64,000 nucleotides of DNA from Paraburkholderia acidicola (lineage in GTDB: Bacteria > Pseudomonadota > Gammaproteobacteria > Burkholderiales > Burkholderiaceae): the NCBI RefSeq assembly GCF_002362315.1, contig NZ_MTZV01000006.1:2542001-2606000 (forward strand), in the 5' to 3' direction. A program made the translations under genes and the position numbers. How positions within the stretch are numbered: position 1 is the first letter of the stretch; every line of letters begins with the position of its first letter. The notes beneath the pieces are model-generated. The model worked only from the letters and a program-made list of their open reading frames with translations. It made no database searches and was not told the origin of the DNA. Positions 48,379 through 57,180 of this stretch are shown here, piece by piece.

Positions 48379-48685
48379 ACATCGCAGCGGCTCGATGTGG
48401 GGCTCAAGTTTTCGCGGTATGGCTAGGAACCTTCGGCCGCAGACTATGCGCACCGGGTGCAGCAGGTTGAACATTGCGGCGACTCGATGCCGGGCTCACG
48501 TTTTCGCGGTATGGCTACGAACCTTCGGCCGCAGACTACGCGTACCGGGTGCAGCAGGTTGAACATCGCGGCTCGATGCGGCGCTCAAGTTTTCGCAGTA
48601 TGGTTCGCAACCGTCGACCGCAGACTGCATATGCGGCATACGGAAGATTGCGCATCATGGCGACCCGACACGGGGCTCAAGCTTT
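48325..48685 (+). repeat. Four-unit tandem repeat, about 92 bp, derived from the 3' end of the EamA gene
   Basis: Units: 48325-48416 (92 bp, contains the real stop codon), 48417-48508 (92 bp), 48509-48597 (89 bp) and a worn copy 48598-48685. Each starts GTRTGGYT and ends near CTCAAGTTTTCGC. Units 2 and 3 still encode VWLGTFGRRL and VWLRTFGRRL in the same phase followed by a TGA at the same place. The series decays with distance from the gene, which suggests stepwise duplication of the gene end. Confidence 0.85.
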
Positions 48686-48977
48686 GCAGCAGGTGACAGT
48701 CGCTCATCAGTCCGTCTGCGCGCGGTTTTCACCAATGCTTTCTATGCCGAGTTCGTCAACCTTCGTCTGTGCTCGGCGATTGCCTTCCTGCGTGGTCACC
48801 CGACCGCGAGCACGTAGTGCGAGCGGGATGAATGACAGCCTGGTCACTACCGCTGAATGCGCGAGAGATGGTCTCGTTTCGGACCACTATCGCATCAGTG
48901 CGAGGACGACACTTAGGTGCGGGCCACGAAGATCACACATGGAAAAGACCCGCTATCGTGTCGAGCGGCTTTCTTTG
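48686..48977. other. Intergenic region after the tandem repeats
   Basis: No gene was recognised; frames here have weak codon bias. The right end is the run-in to the 32-bp palindrome. Confidence 0.5.
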
Positions 48978-49009
48978 CATCCTTTCTTTGCCGCGGCAAA
49001 GAAAGGATG
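48978..49009. repeat. 32-bp perfect palindrome, dispersed intergenic repeat type
   Basis: The arms CATCCTTTCTTTGCCG and CGGCAAAGAAAGGATG pair completely. Together with the GC-rich run after it (GCCGCCCCGCACAGGGGCAA) this matches a palindromic intergenic element that I recall as frequent in Burkholderia and Paraburkholderia genomes. It lies 100 bp beyond the 3' end of folE and could act as a terminator or a REP-like element. Confidence 0.7.
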
Positions 49010-49108
49010 TGCCGCCCCGCACAGGGGCAACGCCTGCGCTGCGAGGCGCTAACAAAGAGCCGCCGGCCGAGGCAAAAGAACCAGCCGCAGATCCAGGCAG
49101 AAAAAACC

Positions 49109-49771
49109 TCAAGTATTAGCAATCCCCACAGAAGGCGGAGCATTAACAATAGAGAGGAATTCCCGCCTAGTAGAAGGATCACTCCGAAACGCCCCAAGCA
49201 TCCGCGACGTCACCATAGCGACACCGGCCTTATGCACACCGCGCGTCGACATACACTGATGCGACGCCTCAAGAATCACCCCAACGCCCCTAGGCTGCAG
49301 CACTTCATTAAGCGTATCGGCAATCTGCGCCGTCATCTTCTCCTGAATCTGCAGCCGCTTGGCAAACGCATCAACAAGCCTCGCGAGCTTCGAAATACCC
49401 ACCACCCGATGCCCAGGCAGATAAGCGACATGCGCCCGACCAATAATCGGCACCATGTGATGCTCACAATAACTTTCGAAGCGGATGTCCTTCAGCACGA
49501 TCATCTCGTCATATCCGTCGACCTCCGAGAACGTACGCGCCAGGATCTCGCGCGGATCGACGGAATAACCCGCGAAGAATTCTTCATAGGAACGGACCAC
49601 GCGCGCCGGCGTATCGAGCAGCCCTTCGCGCTGCGGATCGTCGCCGGCCCAGCGCAGCAGCGTACGAACGGCTGCTTCGGCTTCTTCACGGGTGGGTCGC
49701 ACAGGCGCTTCGACTGATTTCGTCTTGGCAGTTGTGCGGATTGCGCGGACCTTGCCGGTCTTGCTGTTCAT
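49109..49771 (-). CDS. folE: GTP cyclohydrolase I
   Basis: 220 residues from ATG at 49771 (AGGAG upstream); the longer frame is not family-like. Zinc ligands are visible in FESYCEHHMVP and HQCMSTRGV, with the active-site block GRAHVAYLPGHRVVGISKLAR. The enzyme converts GTP to dihydroneopterin triphosphate for folate or pterin synthesis. The N-terminal 30 residues are basic and low-complexity. A 117-bp gap separates it from a LysR gene in the same direction. It may be a second folE copy, as many Burkholderia have more than one. Confidence 0.93.
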   Translation of the reverse strand: MNSKTGKVRAIRTTAKTKSVEAPVRPTREEAEAAVRTLLRWAGDDPQREGLLDTPARVVRSYEEFFAGYSVDPREILARTFSEVDGYDEMIVLKDIRFESYCEHHMVPIIGRAHVAYLPGHRVVGISKLARLVDAFAKRLQIQEKMTAQIADTLNEVLQPRGVGVILEASHQCMSTRGVHKAGVAMVTSRMLGAFRSDPSTRREFLSIVNAPPSVGIANT

Positions 49772-49888
49772 CCTTCGCTCCTGTCGCGTCAGCGGAGACA
49801 CGCGGGTTACACGGTGCGGCCATTGTTCCATGTTTCGTACGACGTCGCGCATCGCGATGTCGACGGTAGGGTCATACATCATCACGCG

Positions 49889-50812
49889 TCACTTGGGCCA
49901 TTCGTCCAGCGCATCGTTGAACAGTTCGGACACGACACCGCGCAGCCAGCTCGTGCGCGGATCGTTGTGAAACTTGCGATGCCAGTGTTGCCGTAGATCG
50001 AAACGTGGCAGAAGGAGCGGCGGCTCGACGAGCGTGATCGATGCGTGTTCCGTCACGTACGCGAAGCCGATCGCGTGCGGTACGGTTGCGATCAGGTCGG
50101 TGCGCGCGAGGATGAACGGCAGGCTCATGAAGTGCGGCGTTTCCAGCACTGCACGACGACGGATGCGTTTCTTCTCGAGAAACTTCTCGAGCACTTCCTG
50201 ACTGCGTCCTTCCGCGCGGACGACCGCGTGTCCCGCCGCAACGAACTGCGCGAGCGTAAGCGGCGCGCTTGCGAGTGGATGGCCGCTGCGCATCATGCAG
50301 ATGAAGCGATGCGAGAAGAGCCGCTGCTGGAAGAAGTTATTGCCCGACAGGTCGGGGAAGTAGCCGATTGCCAGATCGACGTCGCCGGATTCGAGCCCGC
50401 GTTCCACGTGCGCAGGCGGCAGCGACACGGAGCGCAGGTTCGCGTGCGGCGCGCGCTCGGCGAGCGTTTGCAGCAGACGCGGCAGAAACACAATCTCGCC
50501 GACATCGGACAGCGCAATCGAAAACGTATAGGTGCTCGTGGCCGGCGCGAAATCCTGCGCGTCGAGCATGCCTTTTTCGATGCGCATTAGCGCGTCGCGT
50601 GCTGCGGGAAGCAGCGCGAGTGCACGCGGCGTCGGCTCCATGCCGCGCGAGGTGCGCACGAAAAGCGGATCGCCAAAGTAATCGCGCAACCGGCCAAGCG
50701 CAGTGCTCACGCGCGGCTGGCTCACGCCCAGGTGCTCGGCGGCGCGGCTCACGTTGCGCGTGTCTTCCATCGCGACGAGGTAAGGAATCAGATTGAGATC
50801 GAGCTCTTGCAT
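49889..50812 (-). CDS. LysR-family transcriptional regulator, divergent from pcaI
   Basis: 307 residues from ATG at 50812. The N-terminal winged helix (NLIPYLVAMEDTRNVSRAAE, then LGVSQPRVSTALGRLRDYFG) is of the NodD/NahR-like type, followed by the periplasmic-binding-like effector domain. It is divergent from the pca operon, the usual place for an operon activator responding to a pathway acid such as beta-ketoadipate or protocatechuate. The open frame continues upstream to 51859 but that part is antisense to pcaI and is not real. Regulation of pca is inferred from position. Confidence 0.88.
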   Translation of the reverse strand: MQELDLNLIPYLVAMEDTRNVSRAAEHLGVSQPRVSTALGRLRDYFGDPLFVRTSRGMEPTPRALALLPAARDALMRIEKGMLDAQDFAPATSTYTFSIALSDVGEIVFLPRLLQTLAERAPHANLRSVSLPPAHVERGLESGDVDLAIGYFPDLSGNNFFQQRLFSHRFICMMRSGHPLASAPLTLAQFVAAGHAVVRAEGRSQEVLEKFLEKKRIRRRAVLETPHFMSLPFILARTDLIATVPHAIGFAYVTEHASITLVEPPLLLPRFDLRQHWHRKFHNDPRTSWLRGVVSELFNDALDEWPK

Positions 50813-50963
50813 GGCCGGTAGCCGGGCTGTATGGAGAAACCCTGTATGGAAAACCGTATACACACCAACGGATAAATCGCGCTGGCATATAGTGGGAAGC
50901 GCCACCTTGCCCCAGAAAGCCTGCCTTGACAAGCGCACGAAGCGCCATCGATAATACCTCCAG

Positions 50964-51001
50964 ATGTTCGTTAAACGAAAGTACGTTCTTTTAGCGAACA
51001 T
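50964..51001. promoter_or_regulatory. Multi-half-site operator upstream of pcaI
   Basis: Outer arms ATGTTCG (50964-50970) and CGAACAT (50995-51001) form a dyad. Inside are the palindrome TTCGTTAAACGAA (50967-50979) and GTTC at 50985-50988, giving four GTTCG/CGAAC-like half sites. Repeated GTTCG motifs are known for IclR-type PcaU/PcaR regulators. A LysR site (T-N11-A) is also possible. Confidence 0.55.
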
Positions 51002-51091
51002 TTCGCTGACCGCGAAGGTCAGCAGCAAGACGCGCAAACTGCCCGTCTCACCAGCACCAGCCGGGCGATGCGTCTCTCGAGGACATTCGAC

Positions 51092-51793
51092 ATGATCAAC
51101 AAGATTTTCGATTCCCTTCAGGCGGCGGTGGCCGACGTTCACGATGGCGCGACCGTGATGATCGGTGGCTTCGGGACGGCGGGCATGCCGTCGGAGCTGA
51201 TCGACGCGCTGATCGCGCAGGGCGCGCGCAACCTGACCATCGTCAATAACAACGCGGGCAATGGCGACGTTGGCCTTGCCGCGTTGCTGAAGGCAAAGCG
51301 CGTGCGCAAGATCATCTGTTCGTTTCCGCGTCAGACCGACTCGTATGTATTCGATGCGCTGTATCGTGCCGGCGAAATCGAACTCGAACTGGTCCCGCAG
51401 GGCAATCTCGCCGAACGTATTCGTGCGGCTGGCGCAGGCATCGGCGGGTTTTTCACGCCGACGGGCTACGGCACGAAGCTGGCCGAAGGCAAGGAGACGC
51501 GCCTGATCGACGGTCGGCACTATGTGCTGGAAGCGCCGTTGCCCGCCGATTTCGCACTGATCAAAGCGCATCGCGGCGATCGCTGGGGCAACCTGGTCTA
51601 TCGCAAGACCGCCCGCAACTTCGGGCCGATCATGGCAAGTGCGGCGAAGGTTGCGATTGCCCAGGTGTCGGAAGTCGTGCCGCTCGGCGCGCTCGATCCC
51701 GAAGTGATCGTCACGCCGGGCATTTTCGTGCAGCGTGTGATCGAAGTTAAGCAAGCCGCACACGATGTGCAGTTCACCGGCCAGGCCGCCTGA
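51092..51793 (+). CDS. pcaI: 3-oxoadipate CoA-transferase subunit A
   Basis: 233 residues from ATG at 51092 (GAGGA upstream). The CoA-transferase alpha-subunit motif is VMIGGFGTAGMPSELIDAL, and NNNAGNGDVG follows. With PcaJ it transfers CoA from succinyl-CoA to beta-ketoadipate, late in protocatechuate and catechol degradation. It is the first gene of the pca operon, directly behind the GTTCG operator and divergent from a LysR gene. The next gene starts 16 bp after its stop. Confidence 0.95.
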   Translation: MINKIFDSLQAAVADVHDGATVMIGGFGTAGMPSELIDALIAQGARNLTIVNNNAGNGDVGLAALLKAKRVRKIICSFPRQTDSYVFDALYRAGEIELELVPQGNLAERIRAAGAGIGGFFTPTGYGTKLAEGKETRLIDGRHYVLEAPLPADFALIKAHRGDRWGNLVYRKTARNFGPIMASAAKVAIAQVSEVVPLGALDPEVIVTPGIFVQRVIEVKQAAHDVQFTGQAA

Positions 51794-51809
51794 GCACGGG
51801 AGATTCAAC

Positions 51810-52469
51810 ATGAAAAAACTGACCCGCGATGAAATGGCGCAGCGCGTCGCCCAGGACATTCCTGAAGGCGCCTACGTGAATCTCGGCATCGGTGTGCCGA
51901 CGCTGGTGGCGAACCACCTCGATACGAACAAGGAAATTTTCCTGCACAGCGAGAACGGCTTGCTCGGCATGGGTCCCGCACCGGCACCCGGCGAGGAAGA
52001 CGACGAGCTGATCAACGCCGGCAAGCAGCACGTCACGCTGCTGACCGGCGGCGCATTCTTCCATCACGCGGATTCGTTTGCGATGATGCGCGGCGGCCAT
52101 CTCGACTTTTGTGTGCTCGGTGCGTTCCAGGTCTCGGCCACCGGCGATCTCGCGAACTGGCACACCGGTACACCGGACGCAATCCCCGCGGTAGGCGGTG
52201 CAATGGATCTCGCGATCGGCGCCAAACAGGTTTACGTAATGATGGAGCATCTGACCAAGCAGGGCGAGAGCAAGATCGTCGCCGAGTGCTCTTATCCGGT
52301 GACGGGTGTCGGTTGCGTCGATCGTATCTACACCGATCTCGCGGTGATCGATGTGACCGCGAGCGGCCTCGTCGTGCGCGAGATCGTCTCCGATCTCGGT
52401 TTCGATGCGCTGCAAAAGTTGACCGGTATTGCGCTGATCGACGGTACGCAGGCTGCGCGCGCCGCGTGA
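51810..52469 (+). CDS. pcaJ: 3-oxoadipate CoA-transferase subunit B
   Basis: 219 residues from ATG at 51810 (GGGAGA upstream). The beta-subunit catalytic glutamate is in FLHSENGLLGMGP; GIGVPTLVANHL and MDLAIGAKQVYVMMEHLTK are also typical. It forms the active CoA-transferase with PcaI. Spacing of 16 bp from pcaI supports co-transcription. A 144-bp gap to pcaB contains no clear terminator. Confidence 0.95.
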   Translation: MKKLTRDEMAQRVAQDIPEGAYVNLGIGVPTLVANHLDTNKEIFLHSENGLLGMGPAPAPGEEDDELINAGKQHVTLLTGGAFFHHADSFAMMRGGHLDFCVLGAFQVSATGDLANWHTGTPDAIPAVGGAMDLAIGAKQVYVMMEHLTKQGESKIVAECSYPVTGVGCVDRIYTDLAVIDVTASGLVVREIVSDLGFDALQKLTGIALIDGTQAARAA

Positions 52470-52613
52470 CCTCTGCGCGGGGTTCGGCGACAATGAAGCC
52501 GCAACTGGCCACAGGTCGTACGAACAGCCTTTCGTTCAGCCTGCAGAATCTGAGTGCATCCCGCCGGGCGGCGTGCCGCTCCTTTAAGGCTTTCTCGTCC
52601 CGTCGAAGTCACC

Positions 52614-53993
52614 ATGCTCGAAGATAGCGCCCGTCTCACCGGTCTCATCTGCGGCACCCAGCCGATGAACGACATCTGGTCGCCACGTGCGACGCTGCAG
52701 CGGATGCTCGATGTCGAAGCGGCGCTGGCGCGTGCATCGGCGGTACATCGTGTGATTCCGCAGGCCGCCGTCGCGGCGATCGAGGCCGCGTGCCACGCCG
52801 ATCAGCTCGACGCCGATGCGCTGGTTCACGATGCCGCGCTCGGCGGTAACCTCGCCATCCCGCTAGTCAAACAGCTTACGGCCCGCGTGAAGGCCGCCGA
52901 TCCGCAGGCTGCGAAATACGTGCACTGGGGCGCGACGAGCCAGGACATCATCGATACCGCTACGGTGCTGCAACTGCGCAGTACGTTTGCTCTGCTCGAT
53001 CGCGGGTTGCAGTCCACCTGCGCGACGCTCGCCACGCTGGCCCGCACACATCGCGCGACGCCTGCGGTCGGTCGTACCTGGCTTCAACAGGCGCTGCCGA
53101 TCACGCTCGGTCTGAAGTTCGCGCAATGGCTCGATGCGCTATTGCGACATCGCGATCGGCTCGATGCTGTGCGTGAGCGCACGCTGGTACTGCAGTTCGG
53201 CGGTGCGGCTGGCACGCTGGCCAGCCTGCGCGATGCGGCGCTCGACGTCACACACTCGCTGGCAAAAGAACTCGATCTCGCCGAGCCCGCATTGCCGTGG
53301 CACACACAGCGCGATCGCATCGCCGATGCTGCATCGAGCTTCGGCATGCTGATCGGCACGCTCGGCAAGATCGCCCGCGACATCTCGCTGCAGATGCAGA
53401 CCGAAATCGGCGAACTCGCGGAGCCCGCGGCCGCAGGCAAGGGCGGTTCATCGACGATGCCGCACAAACGCAACCCGGTCGGCTGCGCAGCGGTGCTCAC
53501 CGCTGCAACGCGCGCGCCCGGTCTTGTTGCGACGGTGCTTGCCGGCATGGTGCAGGAGCATGAACGCGCGCTCGGCGGCTGGCAGGCCGAATGGGATGCA
53601 CTGCCGGATCTCGCACGGCTCGCGGGCGGCGCGCTGGCAAATATCGAACAGATTACTGGCGGCCTCGACGTGAACGTTGGACGGCTCGCCGCGAATCTCC
53701 AGGTTACACATGGGCTGATACTCGGCGAAGCGGTGATGCTCGCGCTCGGCGACAGGATCGGTCGGCTCGACGCGCATCAACGGGTCGAGCATGCATCGAA
53801 GACTGCAGTGAGTACCGGCCAGCCGCTACTCGACGTGCTATGCGCTGATGCGGAGATTACCCAGCATCTGTCGGTGGACGAACTGAAGCGTCTGCTCGAT
53901 CCCGCTCATTACGTGGGCTCCGCGCACGCGTACGTCGACGCGGTGCTGAACCTTCACGCTGCGCGTGAGAGTCGCGCACCTACTCAGGAGTAA
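52614..53993 (+). CDS. pcaB: 3-carboxy-cis,cis-muconate cycloisomerase
   Basis: 459 residues of the fumarase/aspartase superfamily from ATG at 52614. The signature loop is GGSSTMPHKRNPVGC; HWGATSQDIIDT and TWLQQALPITLG are the other conserved blocks. It converts 3-carboxymuconate to gamma-carboxymuconolactone in the protocatechuate branch. The pcaD start codon lies five bases after its stop, and the AGGAG that serves pcaD overlaps the pcaB stop codon, so the two are coupled. Confidence 0.95.
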   Translation: MLEDSARLTGLICGTQPMNDIWSPRATLQRMLDVEAALARASAVHRVIPQAAVAAIEAACHADQLDADALVHDAALGGNLAIPLVKQLTARVKAADPQAAKYVHWGATSQDIIDTATVLQLRSTFALLDRGLQSTCATLATLARTHRATPAVGRTWLQQALPITLGLKFAQWLDALLRHRDRLDAVRERTLVLQFGGAAGTLASLRDAALDVTHSLAKELDLAEPALPWHTQRDRIADAASSFGMLIGTLGKIARDISLQMQTEIGELAEPAAAGKGGSSTMPHKRNPVGCAAVLTAATRAPGLVATVLAGMVQEHERALGGWQAEWDALPDLARLAGGALANIEQITGGLDVNVGRLAANLQVTHGLILGEAVMLALGDRIGRLDAHQRVEHASKTAVSTGQPLLDVLCADAEITQHLSVDELKRLLDPAHYVGSAHAYVDAVLNLHAARESRAPTQE

Positions 53994-53998
53994 CCGGC

Positions 53999-54787
53999 AT
54001 GCCTTACGCCGCAGTCAACGGCACGGAGCTTCATTACCGGATTGATGGCGATCGTCACGGCAGCGCGCCGTGGATCGTGCTGTCGAATTCTCTCGGCAGC
54101 GACCTGTCGATGTGGACACCACAGGTCGAGCCACTGTCGAAGCAGTTTCGCGTGCTGCGTTACGACACGCGCGGCCACGGTCATTCGGAAACACCGAAGG
54201 GGCCGTACACGATCGACCAGCTCGCGGGCGACGTGCTCGGTCTGATGGATACGCTGAAGATAGGTCGCGCGCATTTTGCGGGCATATCGATGGGCGGACT
54301 GACCGGCATCGCGCTTGCTGCACGCCACGGTGAGCGCATCGATCGCGTGGTGCTGGCGAATACGGCAGCACGTATCGGTTCACCGGAAGTCTGGGTGCCA
54401 CGTGCTGCGCGCGCACGCGACGAAGGCATGGTTGCGCTTGCCGAGGCCGTGTTACCACGCTGGTTTACCGCCGAATTCATCGCGCGCGAGCCACTGGTAC
54501 TGGCGGCGATTCGCGATGTCTTCGCGCACACCAACAAGGAAGGCTACGCGCTGAATTGCGAAGCGATCGACGCCACCGATCTGCGCCCCGAAGCGCCAGG
54601 TATCAAGGCGCGTTCACTCGTGATCGGCGGCACGCACGACCTCGCTGCGAAAGCCGAGCAGGGGCGCGAACTGGCCGCGGCGATTCCCGGTGCGCACTAT
54701 CTCGAGCTGGACGCGTCGCACATTTCGAACATCGAGCGCGCCGACGCATTTACGCAGGCTGTACTCGATTTCCTCACGGAGCCATGA
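53999..54787 (+). CDS. pcaD: 3-oxoadipate enol-lactonase
   Basis: 262 residues of the alpha/beta-hydrolase fold. The nucleophile Ser is in AGISMGGLTG, the acid in GGTHDLAAK and the His in LDASHISNIE; LSNSLGSDLSMW is a PcaD signature. It hydrolyses beta-ketoadipate enol-lactone to beta-ketoadipate. Start ATG at 53999 follows AGGAG. It shares the TGATG junction with pcaC. Both genes are separate here, not fused as pcaL. Confidence 0.95.
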   Translation: MPYAAVNGTELHYRIDGDRHGSAPWIVLSNSLGSDLSMWTPQVEPLSKQFRVLRYDTRGHGHSETPKGPYTIDQLAGDVLGLMDTLKIGRAHFAGISMGGLTGIALAARHGERIDRVVLANTAARIGSPEVWVPRAARARDEGMVALAEAVLPRWFTAEFIAREPLVLAAIRDVFAHTNKEGYALNCEAIDATDLRPEAPGIKARSLVIGGTHDLAAKAEQGRELAAAIPGAHYLELDASHISNIERADAFTQAVLDFLTEP

Positions 54788-55176
54788 TGACTGAAGACGA
54801 GCGCTATGCAGCGGGACTGGAAGTGCGGCGTGCGGTACTGGGCGATGCGCATGTCGACCGGTCGCTGGCGAATCGCACCGAATTCACGGAAGAATTCCAG
54901 AACCTGATCACGCGACATGCGTGGGGCGAGATCTGGACACGCGATGGTTTGCCGCGTCACACGCGCAGCCTGCTGACGATCGCGATGCTGGTGGCGTTGA
55001 ACCGTAGCGAAGAACTCGCGCTGCATCTGCGGGCAGCGAAGAACAACGGTGTGACCCGCGACGAGATCAAGGAAGTGTTGCTACAGGCGGCAATCTATTG
55101 CGGTGTGCCGGCGGGAAATGCGGCGTTTCATCTTGCCGACAAACTGTTTCGTGAGGAAGACGCGGCGCAAGCGTAA
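54787..55176 (+). CDS. pcaC: 4-carboxymuconolactone decarboxylase
   Basis: 129 residues of the CMD/AhpD-like family: RYAAGLEVRRAVLGDAHVD at the front, TEFTEEFQNLITRHAWGEIW, RSLLTIAMLVALNR, then ALHLRAAKNNGVTRDEIKEV and YCGVPAGNAAF. It makes the enol-lactone used by PcaD. Of two adjacent ATGs, that at 54787 is preferred because GGAG lies five bases before it; 54784 would add one Met. pcaG and pcaH, the dioxygenase genes, are not in this window. Confidence 0.94.
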   Translation: MTEDERYAAGLEVRRAVLGDAHVDRSLANRTEFTEEFQNLITRHAWGEIWTRDGLPRHTRSLLTIAMLVALNRSEELALHLRAAKNNGVTRDEIKEVLLQAAIYCGVPAGNAAFHLADKLFREEDAAQA

Positions 55177-55212
55177 GAACGGTTGCAGAGCAACGCAACA
55201 GCTTATGCTTCT

Positions 55213-55920
55213 TCACGCGCACGCGGCGTCGTCGCCCTCGGGCGACGACGACTCCACCGGCACGTTAAGCAACACCGCACGCAACACCGTTTCCTTGATC
55301 ATCTCGCGCCAGTGCGCGAGCGCGGCCTTGTCCATCAGCGTTTCGCCAAGAAACGCGCTGAGCGTGTACTGATTCGCGTTATAGAAGTAACCCAGCGACG
55401 CGATCATGATGTACACATCGCGTGCAGCGATGTTCGAGCGGAACACCCCTTGCTCGCGGCCCGCATCGAGCAGTCGTTGCACGACTGAAATCGCGTACCC
55501 GGAAATTTCCCGCAGCTTCGACGATTTCTTTGCGTGCTTGCCTTGATGCAGATTCTCGCTCGACAGCAGCGTGACGAATTCCGGGTGATCGAGGTAATAC
55601 TGCCAGACGAATTCGACCATCTGCGAAAGCCCGTGCACCGGGTCTTCGAGATCAAGATCGAGCTTGCTTTCTGCTTCGTTGAACTGGGTGTAGATCGTTT
55701 CCAGTACTTCGATGAACAGCTGTTCCTTGCTGCCGAAGTAGTAGTAGATCATGCGGTCGTGCGATCTCGCGGCTTTCGAAATACTCTCTACACGACCGCT
55801 CGCATAGCCCTGTTTTGCGAACACCCGGATTGCTGCTTTCAGAATCTTCGCGCGCGTGTCCTGTGCCTGTTTCGCACGGATGCCGGTAGCACCAGGTTTG
55901 CGGACGGCAGTAGGACTCAT
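55213..55920 (-). CDS. TetR-family transcriptional regulator
   Basis: 235 residues from ATG at 55920 (GAGG upstream). The N-terminal helix-turn-helix is RAKILKAAIRVFAKQGYASG followed by VESISKAARSHDRMIYYYFG, and the ligand domain carries the C-terminal TetR helices (QMVEFVWQYYLDHPEFVTLL). It is convergent with the pca operon, leaving 36 bp, and is divergent from nothing: the ferredoxin reductase gene lies upstream in the same direction. A GC hairpin, GTCGTCGCCC-TC-GGGCGACGAC (55228-55249), lies at the end of its coding region and might stop the pca transcript. Target genes unknown. Confidence 0.9.
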   Translation of the reverse strand: MSPTAVRKPGATGIRAKQAQDTRAKILKAAIRVFAKQGYASGRVESISKAARSHDRMIYYYFGSKEQLFIEVLETIYTQFNEAESKLDLDLEDPVHGLSQMVEFVWQYYLDHPEFVTLLSSENLHQGKHAKKSSKLREISGYAISVVQRLLDAGREQGVFRSNIAARDVYIMIASLGYFYNANQYTLSAFLGETLMDKAALAHWREMIKETVLRAVLLNVPVESSSPEGDDAACA

Positions 55921-56012
55921 GGGCGGCCTCTATTCACGGATCAGATTCCTTTAATGGACAAAGCGCCGGCCACATTTGCAACCGACGCGATGCCATCATA
56001 TACAAGCGCGCT

Positions 56013-57104
56013 TCAATCGAACACTGGCGTTTCGACGCCTAGCACCTTGTGCAGCTTCGTGCTGGTCGTCGTGTACTGCATGTGGATCTTCTTGTCCGGG
56101 AAGATGTAGGGCGCGGCGCCGAAGGCAGCGAGCGCCGCTTCATGGAAGCCCGACAGGATCAGTTTCTTCTTGCCCGGATAGGTGTTGATATCGCCGACGG
56201 CGAAGATGCCCGGCACGTTCGTTTCGAACTTCTCAGTGTTGACACCGACCTGCTTGCGCTCGATGCCAAGGCCCCATTGCGCAATCGGACCAAGCTGCGG
56301 CGACAGGCCGAAGAAAACCAGCAGGTGATCGAGTTCGAGCGTACGCGTCACGCCGTCGCCGCCCGTTACCTTCAGCCGATGTAGCGCGTCGCCGCGGTCT
56401 TCGAAACCGTTGACCTGGCCAATCAGGCATTGCATCGACATCTCGTCGCACAGCGCGCGCATCTTTGCCACGGAGGCAGGCGCCGCGCGGAAATCGTCGC
56501 GCCGGTGCACGAGCACGACGCTTTGCGCGACGTCGACCAGATTGAGCGCCCAGTCCAGCGCCGAATCGCCGCCGCCGCAGATCACGATGTCTTTGTCGCG
56601 AAAGAGTTCGGGGTCGCGTACCCGGTAAAACAGCTGCCGCCCATGATGCCGGTCGATGCCTGGCACTTTCAGCGTGCGCGGCTGGAACGAGCCGACGCCG
56701 GCGGCGATGAAGATCGTCTTCGTGATGAATTCGGTGTTTTTGCTCGTGCGCACGAAGAAGCGTCGGTCGTCGAGACGCTCGACGGTTTGCACTTCCTGTC
56801 CGAGATGAAACGTCGCGCCGAACGGCTCGATCTGCTTCATCAGGTTGTCGGCGAGTTCCTGGCCGGTGCACATGGGCACGGCGGGAATGTCATAGATCGG
56901 TTTGTCCGGATACAGCTCGACGCACTGGCCACCGACCACCGGCAGCGAATCGATTACATGAGCACGAATTTCCAGCAGACCCAGCTCGAACACCTGGAAG
57001 AGGCCGACCGGCCCGGCACCGACGATCAATGCGTCGGTTTCGATGGGCGTTGGCGGTTCGGCGCGGGTGACGGGTTGAGTCGGTTGATCGACGACCTCGT
57101 TCAT
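56013..57104 (-). CDS. Ferredoxin-NADP(+) reductase, thioredoxin-reductase-like type
   Basis: 363 residues from ATG at 57104 with GAGGAG upstream. FAD motif IVGAGPVGLFQVFELG is near the N terminus, the NADP motif is GGGDSALDWALNLVD, and GIFAVGDINTYPGKKKLILS is the second FAD site. The CxxC of thioredoxin reductase is absent, as in this FNR class. It passes electrons between NADPH and ferredoxin. It lies 70 bp downstream of fdxA in the same direction, and both are divergent from the 6-hydroxynicotinate-reductase-like operon, so it may supply that enzyme through FdxA. Confidence 0.9.
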   Translation of the reverse strand: MNEVVDQPTQPVTRAEPPTPIETDALIVGAGPVGLFQVFELGLLEIRAHVIDSLPVVGGQCVELYPDKPIYDIPAVPMCTGQELADNLMKQIEPFGATFHLGQEVQTVERLDDRRFFVRTSKNTEFITKTIFIAAGVGSFQPRTLKVPGIDRHHGRQLFYRVRDPELFRDKDIVICGGGDSALDWALNLVDVAQSVVLVHRRDDFRAAPASVAKMRALCDEMSMQCLIGQVNGFEDRGDALHRLKVTGGDGVTRTLELDHLLVFFGLSPQLGPIAQWGLGIERKQVGVNTEKFETNVPGIFAVGDINTYPGKKKLILSGFHEAALAAFGAAPYIFPDKKIHMQYTTTSTKLHKVLGVETPVFD

Positions 57105-57150
57105 GGTTTCTCCTCGGAAGGAAGGTTGAAGGAACAACAGCGAGAGAACA

Positions 57151-57180
57151 CGCTGAAGCGCACGGCCGTGCGCTTCAGCG
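57151..57180. terminator. 30-bp perfect palindrome at the 3' end of fdxA
   Basis: CGCTGAAGCGCACGG and CCGTGCGCTTCAGCG are complete complements. The palindrome overlaps the fdxA stop codon (57175-57177) and lies before the reductase gene, so it may attenuate transcription between the two. The following bases are only mildly U-rich. Confidence 0.5.

Noticed and set aside
48365..48696. Short frames over the tandem repeats
   Set aside because: They arise from repeated EamA 3' ends and are not independent genes.
50813..51859. N-terminal extension of the LysR frame
   Set aside because: It is antisense to pcaI and the promoter; the LysR helix-turn-helix begins at 50812.
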